Assembly: GCA_964601505.1 (NCBI GenBank) | Contig: CAZRNR010000038.1 | Location: 1-21,487, forward strand | DNA length: 21,487 nucleotides | Reading direction: 5' to 3' | Source of the DNA: DRWZ01 sp964601505 | GTDB taxonomy: Bacteria; Calescibacteriota; Calescibacteriia; Calescibacteriales; Calescibacteriaceae | Shown: positions 13,088 through 21,487 of the stretch, in pieces | Layout of the letters: the number at the start of each line of letters is the position of its first letter | Position numbering within the stretch: the stretch's first letter is position 1 | Program-made: the position numbers and the translations under genes | Notes under the pieces: generated by a model | What the model was told of the DNA's origin: nothing | What the model saw: only the letters and a program-made list of their open reading frames with translations | Databases searched by the model: none

Positions 13088-15484
13088 ATGAGGAAAATTA
13101 CTCGGATTGGCCTTATTGCTTTAGTCTTAGCTATAAGCTGTGGTAAGGATGATAAAACACAAAATTTAGATATGCCTTTTGAATTTATTGTGAATCCCGG
13201 AACAGACAAAGAGCAAAGGATAAACATAAAGAATCAAGAAGCTCCTTTAGGAAAGAAAATGTATATAAAATATAATGGTAAAAATAAAAATTGCTCGGAT
13301 TGCCTATTTGAATGGAAAAAAGAAGATTTTGTTTTGGGGACCGGTTCAGGTCTTAATATCGTGTTCTGTTCCGTTGAGAAACAGAACATTATCTTTAGAG
13401 TTATAGGACCCGATGGAAATGAAATTGAAAATATTAGTATTGGAATATCTGTTTCACCCTCTGAAACTAGAAGAACTGATGAAATCCAAAGATCTTTAGA
13501 TATCTTCAAGAATGATGTTATTGTTATAGGTGTAGATCGTTCTCAAGATAGAGAATCTCTCCAGAAGATATCATCTGCCTTGTTAGCTTTGCAGACATAT
13601 GTGGATAAAGAAAATTCATGTGATGCGGAAGTTGTATATGCTTTGACTATCGGAAAAATAATATTGATACTTTCGGAGCTTCAAAACCTTGTTGTGGAAT
13701 ATTTTACCGGAACACTAAAGAAAGAAGACATACTACTGATATTAGACAAGGGAGTTAAACCAGCAAAGGCAGACCTTGAAGCTGTCTTAAACTCTGGTTC
13801 TCTCCCAAGGGATTTTTCTTTCAGGGTCAAGAACCTCCAAATCTACGTAATAAGAGATTTTCCAGAGACAGAAATCTCAGAAAAGCTATACATAAATTTA
13901 AGTGGAGAACACGATATAACTGATTTTTATTTCCTTATTTCATTTGTTGAATTTATTTCTGGTTTTTTTGATCTAGTGCTTTCTTATAATCTTGCTATTG
14001 ATTTTCTTTTGGATATACCGCCCAAGGTTTCTCAGAAGATAAATCAGAATATTCCACTCAATCGTGCCCTTACTGAAGAATTTATAGGATACCTTATTTC
14101 AAATCCTGCTTTTCTTGGACTCTCTGTAGATGCTTACTATAGGCTAAAAGATGCCCAATCCTCTTTTTACAATGCTTTTAAAGCTCTACAGAGAATGTTT
14201 GATTCTCTCCGCGAGGAAACTGATGATCAGGCAGACGATATCATAAGGTATTGGGATTGCGGAAAAGATAAAGTTTGTCCAGGTGACAGAGAGGACGAAT
14301 ACGCAGATATAAATGGGAATGGCAAGAGAGATGATAATGAACCATATCTTGATCTCAATAGAAATGGTCAGTGGAATCCTGCCTATTCTCAACCAGATGA
14401 AGGTGAAGGAAATAAAAAATATGATATTGGAGAAATAATAGGGACAGAAAAGTTCAAATTTACTGGGAACGACGATGGAATATTTCTTAACCTTTCTGGG
14501 CAGGTTGGCAATGCAATATATCAGGCGATCTTTCAAAATAAAGTTTTTGATATAGTAGCACAAAATTTTATTGGGGGCATCCTTGACATAGGAAAGATCA
14601 TAGGACAATCTAATGAAAGTTTGAGAGATTTATTATGTTCGCTTGGAATTTCTTTCCCAGAAGTGCGTATTTGGGAATTCTTTGTCTCTCCATCTTCTAT
14701 GAGAGATATGCTTCCTCGTTGGGATCCAGAAAAGAAAAGTATTATAATCCAAAGAGATACAGAAGCTTTTCTGGATACAGGACTTGACCGAAAGTTTTCT
14801 TGGGATTATCCCGGATATCATCCTCTTTCTAATCCTGATCCAGAGAGAGATGATGTCGGTTTTTCTAATGAATCAGATGGATTTGATACGGACGATGATG
14901 GGAAATGTGCAAATGAAGAAGCCTATACTGCTTGGAAGAGAAAAAATAATGGCGAAGAACCTCGGGATCAGCGAGATTGTATTAATTTTATAAACTCGGG
15001 TATAGATAACTTTGATCTTGGAACAGAAGGGAATCTTCTTTTTGACTGGAAAGATAGAAATAATAACAAAGTTCCTGATAAAGGAGACATTACAGAGCCC
15101 TGGGATGATGACGGAGGAATTTTAAATGGTCAAGGAAGTGATTGTGGAGATGTTAAGGTTAGAGGGAATAACAAATTTGATGTTTGCGATTCAGATCATT
15201 ACTGGCCAGATGGTAAGGTGGATCCTAAAAATTCTGTGGGACCTGGAGGTTTGATTTGTAGGACTGGAGTTTACGGGGGTGATGGGAACAATGAGGTTAT
15301 AGATCTTCTCTATTTCCTTTTCCCTGACCCTACATTTTCTGGTGTTTTAAGGCTTTATAAGGGGGAGAGCGGAGTCGTTAAGAACAAGGAAGGAAAAGTT
15401 CTTACAGACAACGCTCTTTTGCACAGAACTATTTGGAAAGGGCTTGCAACCATTGGTATAGTGGAAAATTATCCGTATAGATGA
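13088..15484 (+). CDS. Secreted lipoprotein with Asp/Asn-rich calcium-loop-like repeats
   Basis: 798 aa. Signal peptide with lipobox LAISC, Cys18 being the predicted lipidated residue. Residues 30-130 are beta-rich and Ig-like, with a Cys pair in KNCSDCLFEW. About 135-390 is mainly helical. From about 400 on come EF-hand/dockerin-like loops: DINGNGKRDDNEPYLDLNRNG (about 407-427), DTDDDGKCANEE (about 598), DRNNNKVPDKGD (about 655) and DSDHYWPDGKVD (about 700), probably calcium-binding. The C-terminus resembles a folded cap (DGNNEVIDLLYFLFPDP). I do not recognise the whole protein. No Shine-Dalgarno precedes ATG 13088. It is followed after 49 bp by the giant propeller lipoprotein, and the two may be one unit on the cell surface. 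Confidence 0.8.
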   Translation: MRKITRIGLIALVLAISCGKDDKTQNLDMPFEFIVNPGTDKEQRINIKNQEAPLGKKMYIKYNGKNKNCSDCLFEWKKEDFVLGTGSGLNIVFCSVEKQNIIFRVIGPDGNEIENISIGISVSPSETRRTDEIQRSLDIFKNDVIVIGVDRSQDRESLQKISSALLALQTYVDKENSCDAEVVYALTIGKIILILSELQNLVVEYFTGTLKKEDILLILDKGVKPAKADLEAVLNSGSLPRDFSFRVKNLQIYVIRDFPETEISEKLYINLSGEHDITDFYFLISFVEFISGFFDLVLSYNLAIDFLLDIPPKVSQKINQNIPLNRALTEEFIGYLISNPAFLGLSVDAYYRLKDAQSSFYNAFKALQRMFDSLREETDDQADDIIRYWDCGKDKVCPGDREDEYADINGNGKRDDNEPYLDLNRNGQWNPAYSQPDEGEGNKKYDIGEIIGTEKFKFTGNDDGIFLNLSGQVGNAIYQAIFQNKVFDIVAQNFIGGILDIGKIIGQSNESLRDLLCSLGISFPEVRIWEFFVSPSSMRDMLPRWDPEKKSIIIQRDTEAFLDTGLDRKFSWDYPGYHPLSNPDPERDDVGFSNESDGFDTDDDGKCANEEAYTAWKRKNNGEEPRDQRDCINFINSGIDNFDLGTEGNLLFDWKDRNNNKVPDKGDITEPWDDDGGILNGQGSDCGDVKVRGNNKFDVCDSDHYWPDGKVDPKNSVGPGGLICRTGVYGGDGNNEVIDLLYFLFPDPTFSGVLRLYKGESGVVKNKEGKVLTDNALLHRTIWKGLATIGIVENYPYR

Positions 15485-15533
15485 AATTTTTGCTTAAACT
15501 TTCAGTTTTTTTGACTTATATATATTTTTTATA

Positions 15534-18500
15534 ATGTTTTGTAGATCATTATCAGCAAGAGCGTTTCTGGTTTTCATTTTTGTATCTTCTTTTGTTCTGG
15601 CTTGTAGCGGGAATGAGAAGAACCAATCGCAAACCGGGTCATTATTTGTGAAATTATCTCCAAAAGAGGGAGTTTATCCCCAGTATTCTACATTTTATAT
15701 TACTGTTGAGGTAAATAAGAATGCAGATTTGTGCTATACCATAAGGGAAAAGGATAATCCAAAACCTTGTGAAAGAGAATTTGTATTTAAAACTAAAGCA
15801 GAAGCAGGTAAGCCCTTGACAATCCCTGTTATTCCTGAATTCAATGAAGGTGCTACTTCTGGAGTATTTCCTTTGAAAATTTTTGCAAAATCAAAGGATA
15901 ATGAGGAGGTTATAGTAGTTGCTAGGTATGAGATAATTCTTTCTCCATTTGTAAATATAACACCGCCGGGGGGATATTATCAGAAAGACATTACCGTTGC
16001 AATTGGATGTAATAAACCGTGTTATCTTTATTATTCTACAGATGGTTCTGAACCAAAGGACAAAGCTGAAGATGGATTTATACTAAATGTACAAAATGAC
16101 ATTGTTTTGCAGGTTTATGCAGAAGATAAATCTATAGGGATAAAGTCTGATTTGATAAAACAAGAATACTATATAGATAAAAATCCTCCAAATACAAATA
16201 TTTTGGGAATTGAGAACTGTAGTTGCATATCTGGATGTGATAAAGAACCGAAAGAAGTCGTTAGGTGTAGCAAGGCGGTAACGGTTAGTCTTGTGACTGT
16301 TGATGATAAAGCTCCTCAGTCAGAGATTTTCTGGTCAGTTGATGGAGCTGATCCTCATGATGATGTTGCTTCGTTTGTAGAATCAGGTGGTAATACCTAC
16401 AGAGCTAAAGATTCAGCAGATATACCTATAAGAGATCACACCATAATAAAATTTTTCTCAAAAGATATAGCTGGCAATAAGGAGCCTGTAAAAACTGTTA
16501 TAGTCCTTATAGGTGATAAGCCATTTGCTTATTCGGTTCCACAGGGGGGAGTTTTCGGAAGAGACAGTATTCCGTTGAAGGTGAAAATATACTCAATACC
16601 GCAAGATGCTTTGATAAGCTATCAAGTTAGTTTCCCAGATGCATCCACAGATTTTTCAAATTCTTGTCAATCTCCATGTGAAATAACTCTTGATAGGGAA
16701 GGTAAAAATATTGTTCTTTTTAGAGCTTTCAAGGGCGGTCTTTATGATTCTCAAAGAAGGGCAGATTTCATAATAGACTTAAGTCCGCCACAGGTTTCTT
16801 TGGAACCTACTAGTTGTTTCTCTGACTCAGGTCCTATTTCCGGAACAATAAAATCAAACGAAGAAAAAGTTAAAGTTTTTTGGCTCATATGTGATAAAGA
16901 GATCCCGGGATGTTCTATGGAAACTTGTTCACCAACATCTCCTGATATTCTTTCGGGAACTGCTCCTGTTACCAACATAGTCATAGATATACCATCTTAT
17001 GTATTTTATTGTGGTATAGATCTGGCGGGCAACAAAACAGATGTGAAAAAAGCCGATTGTGAAGTATCTGGAAGATATATAGAAACATTCATAAATCAGG
17101 ATAACATGGATGAGTCTGAAACTGATGCATCATGGGGAGGAGGAAAACTTATTATAAAGAGAGATTCAGTTGTGGAGGAAGGGAGTGCAGATACCCAGGG
17201 GACAGGCACTGTTGATATAGATGTATATGGTAAGATAGCTGTGATAGTTGATCGGGGAGCAGGTGTCAAACTCATAGATTTGTCTTCTCCAGCTGCTCCA
17301 GGAATAATATCACAAATTCAGGATACCCAAGCAAGGTCAGCTAAGGTTTGGAATGATATAGTTTTTGTTCTTACTAACTCCGATCTTAACGCATACGATA
17401 TTTCAAATCCTCGTTCTCCGAAAAAAATTGGTGGAGTTTCTCTTACTGAACTTTCTATTCCTCAAAATCAGGCTAACCAGATAAAGGTTTGGGGTAGATA
17501 TGTTGTTGTCTCTGCTGGAAATCAGGTTTCTGTTTTGGTTCGCGTATCTCATAATCAAACGACGGCAACAAGGACTGTTTCCTTTCAAAGAATAGGAGGA
17601 ATAAATGCATCTGGCGGTGGAGCAGCTTCCAATCAGATAGATATTTTTGGGAACATAGTCGCTGTTGCTGAAGGTTCAGGAGGTTTAAGATTAATTTCCA
17701 TAGAAAGACCATCTACTCCGCAGGGTATTACATCACATTCAAGTTTCCTTTCATCTGGTGAAACTGCTTCTTCTGTCAAAATCTTCTTCCCTTATGTTGC
17801 TATTGGAACAAATAATGGAAATATCTATCTTATGAGTATATCTGAACCATCAAAGGTTAAAAATATTTCATCAATTCTACTTAGCTCTGGCATAATTATA
17901 AATCATATTGAGCATGTTGGAAGATTCCTTTTTGTTGCAGATAATCAAGGAATAAAAATAATAGATGTCGGGGATGTCTCCAATCCTTATGTGGTATATC
18001 AAAATAACAGAGGACCTTCTACTTATGTGTATCATTACGGTGATAGACTTCTTGTTGGTGATGGTAATTCTGGTCTTTTCGTTTTCAAAGTTTTTGAACC
18101 TTTTGCAAAACCTTATGAAACTTCTGTTTTTGATAATTCTGTCCGAAGAATTTCTCTTGATGGTATTGTCTCAGGTACAAGCAAATCAGATAAAATCACT
18201 CTTTTTGATTCATTAGATCCATTCAATCCCAAAGAGATAACATCAGTTCCTTCTTCAGATGCATATTCTTATCTTATCTGGGGTGATAAAATTCTGATTG
18301 GTGAGGGAGATAAACTTAATATATACAAACTTTTACCGTTCTCATCTGTTAATCTTCTGAAACAGCTTGATTTTGGATTGATAAAATCTGGAGTTAAGAT
18401 AAGAGAAATTGTTTCATACGGTGATTATGCTATTGTGGCAGGAGAAAAATCTGTTTTTATGCTTCCCCTTTCTGATATCGCAAATCTTTCGGAGAGTTCT

Positions 18501-19295
18501 GTCTCAAAATATGATATACCCGCTTACGATATAGATATATCTGGTGATGTTTTGTATGTTTCAACAAGGGACTCAAAGGTTGTTGCTTTGAGGATAGGGG
18601 ATGGAAATCTCTCTTTATTACTTGATAACCTCGTCTCCTCCTCCGTTTATGAGATAGCTTCTTTTGGAAAATATATATTCACTGCTCAAAGTATATCTGG
18701 GTTCATTTTATATGATGTGAGCCAAATAATTTTTGGGAGAATGGCACAGGTTGGAACACTTCAACTTCCACAGGTTTCTGGTGTTGAAAAATTTGGCTAC
18801 CTTGCTCTTGTTTTCAGGGGAGATTATACATCTTTGGTTGATATCACATATATTGACAGATTAAGAGAAATTTGGTCCTCAAATGTAAAATCATCTTATG
18901 GAGATGTATTTGGTGGGCTTGCTGTAGTTAGTGATAATGACGGAAAAGCAAAGATCATAAGATTTGCAAGGGAAAAGTTTATGTATTTGCCAGAATCAAA
19001 GGCTAAATCGAAAAATCTTACTCAAGACCTGAATGTTTCTATAAAAGATGCTCAGCTTGTTGTCTCCTCATGCGAATCTCAATCTTTGAATTGTGATAGA
19101 GCTGGATGTTCAGTAAGGTTTGAGGTCTCAAACAACGGTGGAGCAACATGGATTGAAATACCTCCAAACTCCGGTTTCTTTCCATTTGGTTCTACTGGAA
19201 ACTCTCTTATGTGGAGAGCAAAACTTTCTTCTGGTGATTCTTTAATAACCCCGGAGATATGCAAAATAGTTATAAATTACAGATTTGGAAAGTAA
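15534..19295 (+). CDS. Giant surface lipoprotein: chitobiase-C-like domains plus 14 LVIVD-type propeller repeats
   Basis: 1253 aa. Signal peptide with lipobox FVLAC, Cys24 lipidated. Residues 30-130 are an Ig-like domain. Two chitobiase C-terminal-like beta domains follow, marked by YYSTDGSEP (about 166) and FWSVDGADP (about 265), plus further Ig-like modules with Cys pairs to ~515. At about 524, DESETDASWGGGKL opens a jelly-roll-like module that appears to close only at 1160-1253 (VSNNGGATWIEIP, SLMWRAKLSSGD). Between them, ~560-1153, I count 14 repeats of the LVIVD type (e.g. VYGKIAVIVDRGAGVKLID, HVGRFLFVADNQGIKIID), enough for two seven-bladed propellers. Likely a cell-surface binding or adhesion protein; the ligand is unknown. 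There is no Shine-Dalgarno; ATG 15534 is the only start that keeps the signal peptide. Confidence 0.85.
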   Translation: MFCRSLSARAFLVFIFVSSFVLACSGNEKNQSQTGSLFVKLSPKEGVYPQYSTFYITVEVNKNADLCYTIREKDNPKPCEREFVFKTKAEAGKPLTIPVIPEFNEGATSGVFPLKIFAKSKDNEEVIVVARYEIILSPFVNITPPGGYYQKDITVAIGCNKPCYLYYSTDGSEPKDKAEDGFILNVQNDIVLQVYAEDKSIGIKSDLIKQEYYIDKNPPNTNILGIENCSCISGCDKEPKEVVRCSKAVTVSLVTVDDKAPQSEIFWSVDGADPHDDVASFVESGGNTYRAKDSADIPIRDHTIIKFFSKDIAGNKEPVKTVIVLIGDKPFAYSVPQGGVFGRDSIPLKVKIYSIPQDALISYQVSFPDASTDFSNSCQSPCEITLDREGKNIVLFRAFKGGLYDSQRRADFIIDLSPPQVSLEPTSCFSDSGPISGTIKSNEEKVKVFWLICDKEIPGCSMETCSPTSPDILSGTAPVTNIVIDIPSYVFYCGIDLAGNKTDVKKADCEVSGRYIETFINQDNMDESETDASWGGGKLIIKRDSVVEEGSADTQGTGTVDIDVYGKIAVIVDRGAGVKLIDLSSPAAPGIISQIQDTQARSAKVWNDIVFVLTNSDLNAYDISNPRSPKKIGGVSLTELSIPQNQANQIKVWGRYVVVSAGNQVSVLVRVSHNQTTATRTVSFQRIGGINASGGGAASNQIDIFGNIVAVAEGSGGLRLISIERPSTPQGITSHSSFLSSGETASSVKIFFPYVAIGTNNGNIYLMSISEPSKVKNISSILLSSGIIINHIEHVGRFLFVADNQGIKIIDVGDVSNPYVVYQNNRGPSTYVYHYGDRLLVGDGNSGLFVFKVFEPFAKPYETSVFDNSVRRISLDGIVSGTSKSDKITLFDSLDPFNPKEITSVPSSDAYSYLIWGDKILIGEGDKLNIYKLLPFSSVNLLKQLDFGLIKSGVKIREIVSYGDYAIVAGEKSVFMLPLSDIANLSESSVSKYDIPAYDIDISGDVLYVSTRDSKVVALRIGDGNLSLLLDNLVSSSVYEIASFGKYIFTAQSISGFILYDVSQIIFGRMAQVGTLQLPQVSGVEKFGYLALVFRGDYTSLVDITYIDRLREIWSSNVKSSYGDVFGGLAVVSDNDGKAKIIRFAREKFMYLPESKAKSKNLTQDLNVSIKDAQLVVSSCESQSLNCDRAGCSVRFEVSNNGGATWIEIPPNSGFFPFGSTGNSLMWRAKLSSGDSLITPEICKIVINYRFGK

Positions 19296-20395
19296 ATTCC
19301 TGAGAATAATCTAAATACATATAAGGTTGAATCTTCTGTTAGAAAGTAAAGATTGTTGCCAGAGTTTTTGATCTTTCTGGCAAATGAATGTATTATGTAT
19401 TCTCTTTTTATAGCAGGCTCTCCGTTTTCCTTGATAGAAACTAATACCAGTGAGTTTTTTCTCGGACCGAATATTCTTCCAACCTTTTCACCGAACTGGC
19501 CTATAAATAAAATGTTATTCTTATGTATCAGGGGATAAGATATGTCAATTAACCCTCTTATTGGTTTTAGAAATGTTTTCCCATTTTTTATTATTCCAAA
19601 TCCTTTTTCGTATGTGAAAGCTATTTTTTCATCATCAAAATCAGCTCCTATTATTTTGTCTTTTGTTTCAAAATTAAATATTTGTTTAACTTTCAAAATA
19701 TCATTTTCTGATGATATCTCAAATATAACGATTTTTTTTTGAGTTGAAATATAAAGCCTATCTCCGATTATTTCTGTGGAATTTATGAAATCTTTGTTTT
19801 CAAATTCAACCATTTTGTATCTTGTGCGAAGATCATCAGATATAGCAAATAGTTCATTCTCATACGGTACAAGTATTTGGTTTTTAAATTGAAGTATTTT
19901 AGGAGAAGATAGGCTAATAAGCTTTATTTCTCCGAATTTCTCTTCCTTAAGTTTTATACACTTTTGTTCAGATTCTGAAGTCAGGCATACATTACTTTTG
20001 AGATCAACCGAGTAAATTTTGTTTTTAAATTTTCTCGGAGGAGAAATGCATGGGAATGGTATATCTATCTTTTTCTCCACGCCAAATCTGCTTATTTCTA
20101 TGATTTTGCTATCATCTGAACAGAAAAGAAAATTACTATTCTTGACGATTTCACTTATCGCATCGCTTCCTATAAGTATTTCTATTGGATTGAGAATTCT
20201 TTCTTTATCAAATAATAGTATTTTCCTATCTTTTATGAAGAAAAACTTCCCTTTATATTCTTCGGGTGTTTGAAATATTATATTATCTGCTTCTACGGGC
20301 CTTGTAAAGAATTCAAGATATAGGTTTGCTCCATATGTCTCATTTGAGGAAATAATGTTAAGTATGATAAAAAATAGTATTATATTTTTTACCAT
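19277..20395 (-). CDS. Secreted eight-bladed propeller-like protein, possible BamB counterpart
   Basis: 372 aa with an N-terminal signal peptide (hydrophobic 4-15, cleavage near YGA-NL at about 23) and no lipobox cysteine. The rest is a series of short beta repeats, each of the form G/N-x-hydrophobic strand followed by a second strand ending in D, E or S. I count eight: GKFFFIKDRKILLFD, NFLFCSDDSKIIEIS, NKIYSVDLKSNVCLT, NQILVPYENELFAIS, DRLYISTQKKIVIFE, EKIAFTYEKGFGIIK, NNILFIGQF and NNLYFLTEDSTLYVF. E. coli BamB, an outer-membrane assembly lipoprotein, is an eight-bladed propeller encoded just after yfgM, as here (gap 4 bp). The lack of a lipid anchor and of PQQ-type Trp motifs are differences. 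The 3' end overlaps that of the giant lipoprotein gene by 19 bp. Confidence 0.6.
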   Translation of the reverse strand: MVKNIILFFIILNIISSNETYGANLYLEFFTRPVEADNIIFQTPEEYKGKFFFIKDRKILLFDKERILNPIEILIGSDAISEIVKNSNFLFCSDDSKIIEISRFGVEKKIDIPFPCISPPRKFKNKIYSVDLKSNVCLTSESEQKCIKLKEEKFGEIKLISLSSPKILQFKNQILVPYENELFAISDDLRTRYKMVEFENKDFINSTEIIGDRLYISTQKKIVIFEISSENDILKVKQIFNFETKDKIIGADFDDEKIAFTYEKGFGIIKNGKTFLKPIRGLIDISYPLIHKNNILFIGQFGEKVGRIFGPRKNSLVLVSIKENGEPAIKREYIIHSFARKIKNSGNNLYFLTEDSTLYVFRLFSGIYFPNL

Positions 20396-20399
20396 ATCT

Positions 20400-21155
20400 T
20401 TAATTTTGATTTATTTTACTTTTCTCCGAGATTATCTGATTTATGACTTGCTTCGCTATAAGTATTTTTTTTGCTCTTTCTTGTGAAAGAAATTGCTCTA
20501 CAAGGTACATACTGTCAAGTTCTGTTCTTATTTTCTGGATTATATCTGGTCTGTCTGCCGAACACTTTGCTAACTTAAAATAAGTTAATAGTGGTATTGT
20601 TGATATATACCCTTTTTTCCCTTCATTCTTTGTAGGATCAATTGGGATGAACAGTGATTTTATTTTTTCATAAGTTTCAACTGTTTCCTTGCAATCTTCT
20701 GTTGTGTTTATTTTCATAATCCCGGCTATTTTCCTTATATCCGTGGGAGATTTTTCATCATCAAGTATTTTTGAAAGTTCCTCTATAGCTTCCTGATTTT
20801 TTCCTGATTTGGAAAGCATCCAAGCTTTGTATATTCTGGGAATGTATCCTGATTTATCTTTTATAAGATCAAGAGCACTTTGTATTTGATTTATGTCATT
20901 AGATAGTGCGGTTATCGCTGAAGCCCTCTCAAAGTTTATAAAATCTTCAACTTTTTTCTGTTTTGATCTGCTTAACATTAAAGATATGATCAGAACTCCA
21001 CCTAATGCAATAACTAAAACAGAAAGAATTTCTTTCCATCTATCAAATATAAAATCAAATAGATTTTCTCCTATTTCGTATATACTATCTTTCAGAAACT
21101 CTCTTTTTTTTCCCTTTGCTATTATAGGTTCGTATTCTTTTGTTTTTTTATCCAT
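20400..21155 (-). CDS. YfgM-like membrane protein with periplasmic helical repeat domain
   Basis: 251 aa: a basic cytoplasmic N-terminus of ~40 residues, one transmembrane helix (about 43-62, KEILSVLVIALGGVLIISLM) and an all-helical periplasmic domain with TPR-like helices (EDFINFERASAIT, IYKAWMLSKSGKNQEAIEEL). This is the architecture of YfgM, a SecYEG-associated periplasmic chaperone factor. The gene is directly followed by the propeller protein, as yfgM is followed by bamB in Proteobacteria. ATG 21155 was chosen over the in-frame TTG at 21164 because GGAG (21162-21159) lies just upstream, though at only 3 nt spacing. Sequence similarity to YfgM is weak by eye, so the name rests mostly on topology and gene order. 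Confidence 0.6.
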   Translation of the reverse strand: MDKKTKEYEPIIAKGKKREFLKDSIYEIGENLFDFIFDRWKEILSVLVIALGGVLIISLMLSRSKQKKVEDFINFERASAITALSNDINQIQSALDLIKDKSGYIPRIYKAWMLSKSGKNQEAIEELSKILDDEKSPTDIRKIAGIMKINTTEDCKETVETYEKIKSLFIPIDPTKNEGKKGYISTIPLLTYFKLAKCSADRPDIIQKIRTELDSMYLVEQFLSQERAKKILIAKQVINQIISEKSKINQN

Positions 21156-21164
21156 ATGCTCCAA

Positions 21165-21487
21165 ATTATTATTTGTTTATTATCTTTTAAATATTGCAAA
21201 TTTTAGTATTTTCAAAGTCTAATTTTTGAACTTTACCTGATCAATGAAACTTACTGATAAAGTATTAGGTTTATCCATTATACTTTGCTACATGTCTTTG
21301 ATAAGAAACACTTTGGAACAAATGGACAATACCTCCTTAAATACATCTATACAAATTTCCGGATATTATGCAAACAGTTTTGATTATTTCATCTTTCTTT
21401 CAATCTCTTGTATTCAGGACTGAAGTATTTACGGATTAAATAAGATTTATGGAACACGGATTTGTTTTGTTGGTTCAAATTGTAAAC
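21165..21487. other. AT-rich end of the window without a firm gene
   Basis: About 320 bp upstream of the YfgM-like gene. It holds a strong Shine-Dalgarno-like AAGGAGGT on the minus strand (21338-21331) that is not followed by any open frame longer than about 16 codons, and a possible gene end at the right edge (listed separately). No promoter, RNA or repeat could be recognised. Confidence 0.5.
21389..21487 (-). CDS. Possible C-terminus of a gene entering from the right edge
   Basis: A frame open from the window edge to TGA at 21391-21389 (32 residues), ending FSPEYKRLKER. The basic, helical composition is protein-like, but it is too short to identify and could be chance in AT-rich DNA. It would lie on the same strand as the YfgM-like gene, with a gap of about 230 bp. 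Confidence 0.25.
   Translation of the reverse strand, partial: VYNLNQQNKSVFHKSYLIRKYFSPEYKRLKER

Noticed and set aside
15511..15535. TTGACT and TATAAT before the giant lipoprotein gene
   Set aside because: Only 13 bp apart, and the -10 box overlaps the start codon, so this cannot work as the promoter of that start.
21244..21423. Plus-strand 59-codon frame near the right edge
   Set aside because: No Shine-Dalgarno, no family resemblance, and it lies in AT-rich DNA where open frames of this size arise by chance.
21449..21487. Plus-strand ATG followed by 13 hydrophobic-leaning codons open to the edge
   Set aside because: Too short to judge, no ribosome-binding site, and it is antisense to the more protein-like minus-strand frame.
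1..21487. CRISPR arrays, integrase/attachment sites, toxin-antitoxin pairs, riboswitches
   Set aside because: No evenly spaced direct repeats, no second mobile-element gene besides the transposase scar, and no recognised riboswitch core were seen.

Overview
The window looks like part of a chromosome from an AT-rich, Gram-negative-type, probably thermophilic and deep-branching bacterium. Bacterial markers are DNA gyrase B, ribosomal protein L29, a Wzm/Wzt O-antigen exporter, several lipoproteins, and a YfgM-like/BamB-like pair. The thermophile inference rests on a bifunctional fructose-1,6-bisphosphate aldolase/phosphatase (a family of archaea and deep-branching, mostly thermophilic bacteria) and on frequent AGA (Arg) and ATA (Ile) codons. 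The phylum cannot be fixed from the sequence.

Positions 1-4336 (minus strand) are a tightly coupled O-antigen/CDP-sugar operon, read wzm-wzt-rfbF-rfbG-methyltransferase. Gaps are 5 bp or ATGA overlaps. RfbF makes CDP-glucose, RfbG makes CDP-4-keto-6-deoxyglucose, the cut-off zinc-binding SAM methyltransferase probably C-methylates that keto sugar, and Wzm/Wzt exports the finished glycan. The upstream border (4337-4895) holds two small inverted repeats and the C-terminal remnant of a DDE-type transposase that is too short to stand out as a gene. Beyond it on the plus strand lies a membrane-anchored SGNH hydrolase split into two overlapping reading frames, most simply explained by a frameshift at about 5250.

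Positions 6347-11656 hold housekeeping genes: fbp (aldolase/phosphatase) converging on gyrB; then, on the minus strand, a lone rpmC (L29) outside any ribosomal operon, translationally coupled to an O-methyltransferase-like protein whose SAM motifs are eroded; and, divergent from rpmC, a tRNA-Arg with the anticodon GCG, unusual for bacteria.

Positions 11670-19295 (plus strand) start with an ArsA/GET3-like ATPase beginning 13 nt after the tRNA. Three secreted lipoproteins follow: a small DUF4398-like helical protein, a 798-aa protein with Asp/Asn-rich calcium-loop-like repeats, and a 1253-aa protein with chitobiase-C-like domains and about 14 LVIVD-type propeller repeats. Converging on the last, with a 19-bp overlap of coding ends, is a minus-strand pair resembling yfgM-bamB of Proteobacteria: a one-TM protein with a periplasmic helical domain, followed by a secreted protein with eight blade-like repeats. 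The last ~320 bp are AT-rich and hold only weak hints of genes.

All calls were made by reading translations and motifs; no database search was run.
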